In this document: piece by piece, positions 57,991 to 64,000 of the stretch
How positions within the stretch are numbered: position 1 is the first letter of the stretch
Layout of the letters: each line of letters begins with the position of its first letter
NCBI GenBank assembly: GCA_050084985.1
Contig: JBITNC010000001.1
Span: forward strand, 25,544,001-25,608,000
Source: Nageia nagi
Lineage: Eukaryota > Pinophyta
Length of the DNA stretch: 64,000 nt
Direction of reading: 5' to 3'
Program-made: the position numbers and the translations under genes
The notes under the pieces: generated by a model
The model's input: the letters and a program-made list of their open reading frames with translations, nothing else
Told to the model about the DNA's origin: nothing
Database searches by the model: none

Positions 57991-58450
57991 TTAGAGATAT
58001 CAACAAGGTATGCCCTAAAGACACATTTCCTCTACCTAATATTGACATGATTGTAGATTCTACAATAGGCCATGAGATTTTATATTTCATGGATGTTTTT
58101 TCAGTCTACAATAAAATAAATATTAATAAGGAGGATCAACATAAGAAAACTTTTGTTACTCCTTGGGGTATATTTTGTTGGGATGTTATGCCTTTTAGAT
58201 TGAAGAATGCAAGAGCCACTTATCAAAGAGCTATTGTTAGTGTATTCCATGATATGATTCATGATAATGTTGAGGTTTATATTGATGATACCCTTCCTAA
58301 TTCTAGAGAAAAATATCATCATATTTCAGATTTAAGAGAAAAATTTCAAAGGATGAGAGAATTTAAGTTGAAATTAAGCCTTAAAAATGTGCATTTGGAG
58401 TTTCTTCTGGTAAATTGCTTGATTTATTATTTTAAGAAGAGGAATTGAAG
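57991..58450 (+). pseudogene. Gypsy B2 reverse transcriptase, truncated
   Basis: KCYTDF and DINKV-like text at about 57975-58010, then an open stretch 58047-58448: GHEILYFMDVFSVYNKINI, KKTFVTPWGIFCWDVMPFRL, KNARATYQRAIVSVFHDMIH, VEVYIDDTLPNSR with the catalytic box YIDD at 58278-58289, then LREKFQRMREFKLKLSLKNV. Both Asp are kept. It is close in sequence to B1 RT. Confidence 0.85.
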
Positions 58451-58639
58451 TAATTATAAGAAATTTTCAACTATTTTTGATATGCTCCACTTGAAATTTT
58501 AAATATTTAAGAATTCTCCAATGTAAGATCTAAACCGTAAGAAGATTTATTACTCAACTAGTTGATATGATTGCTCCATTTTTTTCATTTATTGAATAAA
58601 AGTGAAAAGTTTGTATGGGATGAAAAGTTCCAAAAATAT

Positions 58640-59214
58640 TAGATAACATAAAAAGTTATCTCACTAATGCTCCTATTTTGGCCCCTTATGATTCTAAAAG
58701 AAATTTTTTACTATATGTTTCCACAATTCCAAGCGCATTACGGGAAATGTTAGTTCAAAAGGATGATGAAGGAAAAGAAAGAGCAATATGTTACATTAAC
58801 AAAAATTTGATTGATTACGAGATAAGATACACCCCTATCAAGAAAAAATATTTTTTATTATATTTTCAATAGAAAAAGTAAGACATTATATGCTTGAAAA
58901 TACAATATGTCCCATTGCTCATACTGATCCTTTGAGATATTTAATGTCAAAGCCATATTTGTATGGTAGAGCTACAAATGGATAATGTTGCTCAAGAATT
59001 TGATCTAGCCTTTATAATCTAAAATTGATTAAAGGGTAATCTATTACAAATTCATCACAAATAATTAAAGAAAAAATATTTTATGGTTCAAGAGGAATTT
59101 CTTATGGAATAGAAATGAAAAGCACATCTAACCTTAGCAATGATGCTTGATTTGGTGATGTCTCTCTATTACAGAACCTAAATACCTAGAGGTTTTCATA
59201 CATTTTTTAAGTGA
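58640..59214 (+). pseudogene. Gypsy B2 RNase H, decayed
   Basis: Open stretch 58678-58872 reads NFLLYVSTIPSALREMLVQK and DDEGKERAICYINKNLIDYE, the gypsy RNase H with its first Asp replaced (YVSTI). Then a frameshifted copy of the RHYMLENT/DPLRYLMSKP segment near 58880-58960. Stops follow. Confidence 0.75.
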
Positions 59215-59367
59215 GGATGAATGGAATTTATTTTTAATGGTTCTATGTATATTCATAGAATGGGTTAGCAATTGTTTTAATTAACCCTCTTAGGTGATGT
59301 AATTTTATGTCTTATAGATTGAGTTTTGATTATACTAACAATATGGTTGAATATGAAAGCTTAATAT
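59215..59367 (+). pseudogene. Gypsy B2 archaeal-type RNase H, cut by copia-2
   Basis: Text at 59275-59367 reads NFMSYRLSFDYTNNMVEYES, with Glu in the catalytic context NNMVEYE; before it, NGSMYIH corresponds to the FDGS start, with Asn for the first Asp. The reading ends at 59367 where the copia-2 LTR begins. So B2 has the order RT, RNase H, aRNH, like B1. Confidence 0.75.
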
Positions 59368-59615
59368 TGCTAGGCTAGATAACTCCAAGATCAAAGAGCA
59401 TTGTATTAGGTTTGAATAATGCCTTAATACATAAGAATATTGACTCTTCACATTCACCTTCTTGTTAACCCTTGAACATAATATAACTCTTCATATTCTT
59501 CTAGAAATGACACTTAGAATTCTACCACTCACTTTAGCTATGGATTTACTAAATATAGGAAGTAACTACTACTATATTATACATACCATAATCCCTAAGT
59601 ATTAGGTATCTAACA
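59368..59615 (-). repeat. Copia-2 3' LTR
   Basis: 248 bp, minus-strand ends TGTTAGATACC and CTAGCA, similar to the copia-1 LTRs. The five bases before it on the plus strand are AATAT, the candidate target duplication. Confidence 0.85.
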
Positions 59616-59639
59616 TTCCCCCCTTAATATGAAGGGTTA

Positions 59640-60120
59640 TTGGTAATTCCAAGCATCTTCTTGAACTTCTCAAACTTTTCTCATCTAAGTGCCTTGGTGA
59701 AGATGTCTATAGTTTGTTCATTTGTGAAACAATATTTCAATGTATTATCTTGACCTCTACATGATGATGAATCAAGTGATACTTTTTGTTGATGTACTTT
59801 ATTCTATCATGAAACTTTGGGTTCTTTATTAATTGAATTGCAAAAATATTATCAATCAAAAGTGGAGTTAGATGTACCTATTTTTCCTACAAATCTTTCA
59901 CCATCTTCCTAAACCACACAATCTCCTTTGTTATTTTGCAAAAGCCACATACTCTACCTCTATATGGAATCTAGTGAAACAAATTATTTTATGATCTCCA
60001 AGGATAGTTGTTGATCCAAGACTCATGGCATATCCTAAAGTTAAAACTCCATTTTCTTTCTCACCATAAAAGTCTGAATATGTATATCCAATCAATTTGT
60101 AGTCTCCCACATTGGAATAC
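59640..60120 (-). pseudogene. Copia-2 RNase H, decayed
   Basis: Minus-strand pieces IEVEYVAF, HDRIKYINKKYHLIHHHVE-like text and FTKALR near 59690-59980. More damaged than copia-1, with short indels. Confidence 0.65.
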
Positions 60121-60249
60121 TGTGAGCCCTAATTCATGTGTTCCTTTAAAATTTGAGAACTTTCTTTTTACATTCTAATTCCCTTCACATAATTTTTACA
60201 TAAATTGAGAAAGAATTCCAATCAAAATGAAACATTTGATCTAGTTGTG

Positions 60250-61090
60250 GTTATATAAATGAGACTCTCTACAAGTTGTTCCATTGGAGAGGAAAGAGGA
60301 TTAAAATATGCTTAAATCTATTTAACAACTCTCTAATGTACTTTTTTGGGAAATGAAAATGTACCTTGGTTTTTGTCACTTCAATGCCTAAATAGTAATG
60401 AAGATGTCCCGTATCTATCATTTCAAGACCTCTCTTCAAATCTTGTTTCATAGATGTAATGTAACTTTATTTTTCCCTATTATTAATAGATCATCTACAT
60501 AAAGTATAATATATACAATAGTTTTATCAACATTTTTGACAAAAAAGTTACATCATCAAGATTAAAGTGTTCAAATTTTCTTCAAGAGATGCTCAGTAAG
60601 CTTTTTGTAACAAGCCAAGGAGCTTATTTTAGGCCATACAAGACTTAATGAGTTTACAAAATTTATGTTCCTTATCCTTCATTACAAATTCTTATGGTTG
60701 TTTCATGTACACATTCTCTTTTAAATCACCATTCAAGAAAGCAATCTTCACATCCATATGATGAACTTTCCATCCATGTTGAGCTGACATTGCCAACAAA
60801 GATGAATAGTAGCCCATTTAGTTGTAGAAGAAAAGGTCTCATCATAGTTCAATACCTTCTTTCTATACAAAAATACTTAACCAAAGACTCATTGTGCTTC
60901 TCAAATGAGTTGTTTTTATTTATACTTAATTTTGTATACCACTTGCATCTGATAGGTTTGGTTCCATATGGATGATTACCAACTTTCACATCCATTCTTG
61001 ATGAGAGCATCATACTCCTTCTTCATAGCATCTTTCTAGTACATCATGAAAAAAAGCTTCTTAAAAGGAAGTTAGCTCACAATAAGTAAA
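60250..61090 (-). pseudogene. Copia-2 reverse transcriptase, decayed
   Basis: An open stretch 60269-60451 reads MKQDLKRGLEMIDTGHLHYY, LGIEVTKTKVHFHFPKKYIR. The YVDD box region lies near 60490-60510 but reads YVDDLLI with frame damage around it. The CKWYTKLSINKN-like start lies near 60920-60950. Matches copia-1 24440-25380. Confidence 0.7.
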
Positions 61091-61387
61091 AATTTAATTC
61101 ACAATCAAATGAACATTCCATATCATTTAACATCATCACCTAAATTTGAACCCTCTACTACTCCATCTTTAAGTCTTTCTCTATAGGAACTCCTAGTTCC
61201 TGTATTTTAACTTCATCAAGGATGAACACTCTTAAGTGTTTGAGAGCAACTTAGGAATCTTCTATGATATTTATAGTTTCTCAACAAGTTGAGGAGGTTC
61301 TTCATTCCCTTCAAGACTCAACCTACCAATCCCATCAATCACATCATCCAAAGGAGTTGTTGGAACTAAAGAAGAGGAAGGATATTG

Positions 61388-61680
61388 CTATGGTGGAGGA
61401 GGTACTTTTACTACTAGAACATGTTCTACTACTATATTAGGCACTTCTAAGATAGACACAAGTGATGTAGATTCTAAAGATTGATCCAATATAGGGATCC
61501 TCACCTTAATACTTGGAATCTCATAATCAGATTCAAAGAAATACTTTTTGGGTAAACCTATCAAGGTGATCAAGTTGCTACTTCTTGGAACATTATAGAA
61601 AAATGACATCTCTTGCAAAGAGGAACTTTTTATTTACCTCATCATAAAGCTTATAACCCTTGGTATTATTTGAGTACCCA
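61388..61680 (-). pseudogene. Copia-2 integrase-RT linker
   Basis: Minus strand carries SNNTKGYKLYDEVNKKFLF at about 61620-61670, the uninterrupted counterpart of the copia-1 site that holds the solo LTR, then a variable linker (VRIPILDQSLESTSLVSILE). Confidence 0.7.
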
Positions 61681-62420
61681 AAAAATACATTTTTGACTCC
61701 TGGAACCAAGTTGGTTTCTTTGTTCCTTAAGGATTAGGAAATAAAAAGTGGAACCAAAAATCCTAAGATGTTGAACTAAAGGAACATGACCAAACCAATT
61801 TCATACAAAGTCTTATTATCAAGAGAATGAGATGGAAATCTATTTTTACATACACTACAATAGAACTAAATCATCCCAAAACATCATTTTCACATTCTTG
61901 AAAAACAACATTGCTTGGGTCATATTCAACAAGGTTCTATTCATCCTCTTAGCTACACCATTCTATTGCAAATTATAGGGAACAATGATTTTATGCTTGA
62001 TTCCATGTTGACTAAGATAGTTTTTGAATTTAACTAATGTGTATTCACCCCCATTATCAAAAAAGTGTACTAATCTAAGTGTGAGCTTGTTTCTAAATCA
62101 TCACATGAAATTGCTTAAAATTTTCAAAACATTCAAACTTGTTCTTTAATTAATACACCCAACACATCCTAATGTAATCATTATGAGAGTCATGATATTT
62201 TTTTTCTAGTAGCAGAAGGGATAGGCAATGGTCCACAAAAACAGAGTGGATGAGATCTAGTTTTCTACATGCTCTAAATTTTGAATCAAGAAAAGGTTGT
62301 TTGTGTTGCTTTCCTAGGACACATGCTTCACAATGTTCTATGTTCCTAGAATAGTAGGTAATCCCAAAAAATCTCTTTTTTCAATAAACTGAGATCATCA
62401 AAATGGAGATGAAAAATATT
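61681..62420 (-). pseudogene. Copia-2 integrase, decayed
   Basis: Minus strand: CEACVLGKQHKQPFLDSKF (zinc-binding Cys pair, about 62330), YIRMCWVY (about 62165), FDNGGEYT (second catalytic Asp kept, about 62060), NGVAKRMNRTLL (Lys for the catalytic Glu at 61948-61950). It therefore shares the Glu-to-Lys change with copia-1 while keeping the Asp that copia-1 lost. Confidence 0.8.
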
Positions 62421-62689
62421 GCATGCCATAAAAGACTAAATGAGAGAGTACCTTTTTCTTAATGTGTGAGGTACGCAAAATTATTTGATTTGGTATAAAC
62501 TCCCATGCATCTTCAAAACTTCTCATCCTTCCCACTACTCATCACCATTTATTTTTGAAAGACCTCCTTATCCCCACTTTATCATCGAAACATATGGATT
62601 GAGTATCTTTATTGATGAATGAGCACTAGAGATAACAGTTCCTTCATAATTAAGGAAGGTAGATCACATCACAAAGAATCATATTTGGA

Positions 62690-62870
62690 ATGTATGGTAA
62701 TTTAAGTTTTGTAGTATCAATACCTAAAGGTTTGATACTTGATCTATCAATAAAGTATATCATACCATTAATATTGGTATTCATTCTTCAAAAAGTATCA
62801 TTGAAATGACATGTGATATGTCACACCAGTATCAGGAAACCATGCATCCTCCCAAGATAAAAATGAAGTG
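62690..62870 (-). pseudogene. Copia-2 protease, decayed
   Basis: Minus strand shows AWFPDTGVTYHMSFQ-like text near 62825-62860 followed by NTNINGMIYFIDRSSIKPLG (about 62700-62790). Matches copia-1 27691-27835. Confidence 0.65.
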
Positions 62871-62989
62871 TTTACACAAATTTTCAATTATGGTGTTACA
62901 ATGAGCTGTAACATAGTAAAAAAAAATTAGGATTCATACTCTTGTCATGCTCTTATTTTTCATTCCTTTATTTGATCTTATCCCATGAA

Positions 62990-64000
62990 GTACTATAGGT
63001 ATTAGCTTCATGCCTTCATCTATCACATCTTATACAATGAAGATTATTTCTCTCATCATGATCACCTTGATTAGATCTACCCCTTACCTCTATGATTTCG
63101 CCTACCATGACCATGGTTTCTACTTTCACCTTGTGAAGAATCATATGCAACATTCTTCCCTTTTGAGCAATACATAATGTATCTAAAGTAGGATCACTAG
63201 ATTTATTTCCAAATTCCTTCTCACATTCTGAAATCTTGTTTACCAAATTATCAAATGTGAGAGACTTCAAGTTAACATTGGCTTGTAAGGATTCAAGATA
63301 ATTTGAATATGTTAGGTACAATGCCTTAATAAATCTATAAGACCAATGTAAATATTTACACTAGTAGATTCAATACCATGCATTATTACTCTAATTTCAA
63401 AATCAATACCATGGGATCATCATTTTTTAACTCTGGGTTAAAAAGTTTCAATTGAAGTTGGATTAATTTAAATTAGGAGTGGGATTCAAATAAGTCTTTG
63501 AGTTTCTTTAATGCATTCCATGCATCATATATGTAGATAATATGGTGGTTAACCTCTCACTAATCAAAGTTGTAATCAAAGCATATGCCTTACTATTTTT
63601 CATGTTTCAAATTGCAAGCTCCTTGGAATCAGTCAATTTGGTAGGTTGGTTATCACCATCACACACACCAACCCAAAAATCATTTAAAATCAAGATATGC
63701 TTAATTTTTATAGACCATTTTAGTTAATTATCTTTACCAATTAACACTATTCCAACTATGCTCACAAGTGAATGTTTTTTTTTCAACAAAACTTCAATAT
63801 CTCAAAAAATTTCAAATTTTAAGTGATCTTTGCCCAAAATATAAGTTTACATAAATTCTACATTTTTGTCAAAATATATAAATTTTTAAGGTTTAAAAAT
63901 CAATTCAAGCTATAACCATTTAAATTTTGGATCCAAGGAAAAACAAATCACTGAAAACAAATAAAAAATGAAGAAGTATGGCCAAAATACTCTTCAAAAT
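62990..64000 (-). pseudogene. Copia-2 gag, partial
   Basis: Open stretch 63016-63321 reads NYLESLQANVNLKSLTFDNL, VNKISECEKEFGNK, a Gly/Arg-rich part (GEIIEVRGRSNQGDHDERNN) and LHCIRCDR, the first half of a zinc knuckle; after a TGA the rest reads RHEANTY, with His present and the last Cys changed to Tyr. Upstream text (63330-63740) reads as further gag in broken frames. From 63740 to the end the sequence is AT-rich and unassigned. Confidence 0.65.

Larger units (their letters stand above)
59368..64000 (-). mobile_element. Copia-2, second copy of the copia-1 family, right end outside window
   Basis: Minus-strand element. Its 3' LTR (59368-59615) and polypurine tract match copia-1. RNase H, RT, linker, integrase, protease and gag follow in order up to the window end; the 5' LTR must lie beyond 64000. 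It lacks the 1.2-kb insertion of copia-1 and keeps about 500 bp (around 62190-62700) that copia-1 lost. Inserted in the B2 aRNH. Confidence 0.85.

Overview
The window is plant nuclear DNA: AT-rich, intergenic, with no intact host gene. Plant origin is shown by the LTR retrotransposon families (Ty1/copia with a tRNA-iMet-type primer site, Ty3/gypsy pol carrying a second, archaeal-type RNase H) and by repeated debris of plant organellar-type PPR genes. The style of the PPR repeats and the very deep nesting of old elements fit a large-genome seed plant, possibly a gymnosperm. That is inference, and I cannot name a species.

Almost everything is explained by nested retrotransposons. An old minus-strand gypsy element (B1) is the host layer. 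Its pieces lie at 1-2142 (end of RNase H, archaeal-type RNase H, integrase), 33689-34934 (RT and start of RNase H), 43315-44148 (linker upstream of RT) and 53563-about 53740. Three insertions split it: a 31.5-kb block bounded by LTRs of one family (T, 2143-33688); a gag-only gypsy-like element (34935-43309, target duplication ATAAT); and the youngest-looking element, a copia with 1.9-kb LTRs (44149-53562, duplication ACTGA/ATTGA).

Inside the T block, in order: an inverted second copy of the T LTR and leader (about 4010-4840); a 34-bp x4 tandem repeat; a roughly 240-bp satellite-like array (5945-7460); a 201-bp-arm palindrome (8055-8499); PPR debris; a 14-kb plus-strand gypsy (A, 9158-23129); a minus-strand copia with 249-bp LTRs (copia-1, 23534-29491) that itself carries a likely solo LTR (25939-27147); and a second PPR debris cluster (29795-31760).

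The right end (53.9-64 kb) holds more PPR debris, short dispersed repeats, a plus-strand gypsy (B2, about 55560-59367) and a second copy of the copia-1 family (copia-2, 59368 to beyond the window) inserted in the B2 archaeal-type RNase H.

All polyproteins are broken. The 44-53 kb copia is the best preserved: its 1757-codon gag-pol frame has no net frameshift, only in-frame stops of the kind cytosine deamination makes. The least explained parts are the roughly 3.7-kb coding-like region downstream of the gypsy A integrase, the different placement of the archaeal-type RNase H in gypsy A and gypsy B, the palindrome with its neighbouring satellite, and the PPR-satellite association that recurs at several loci.
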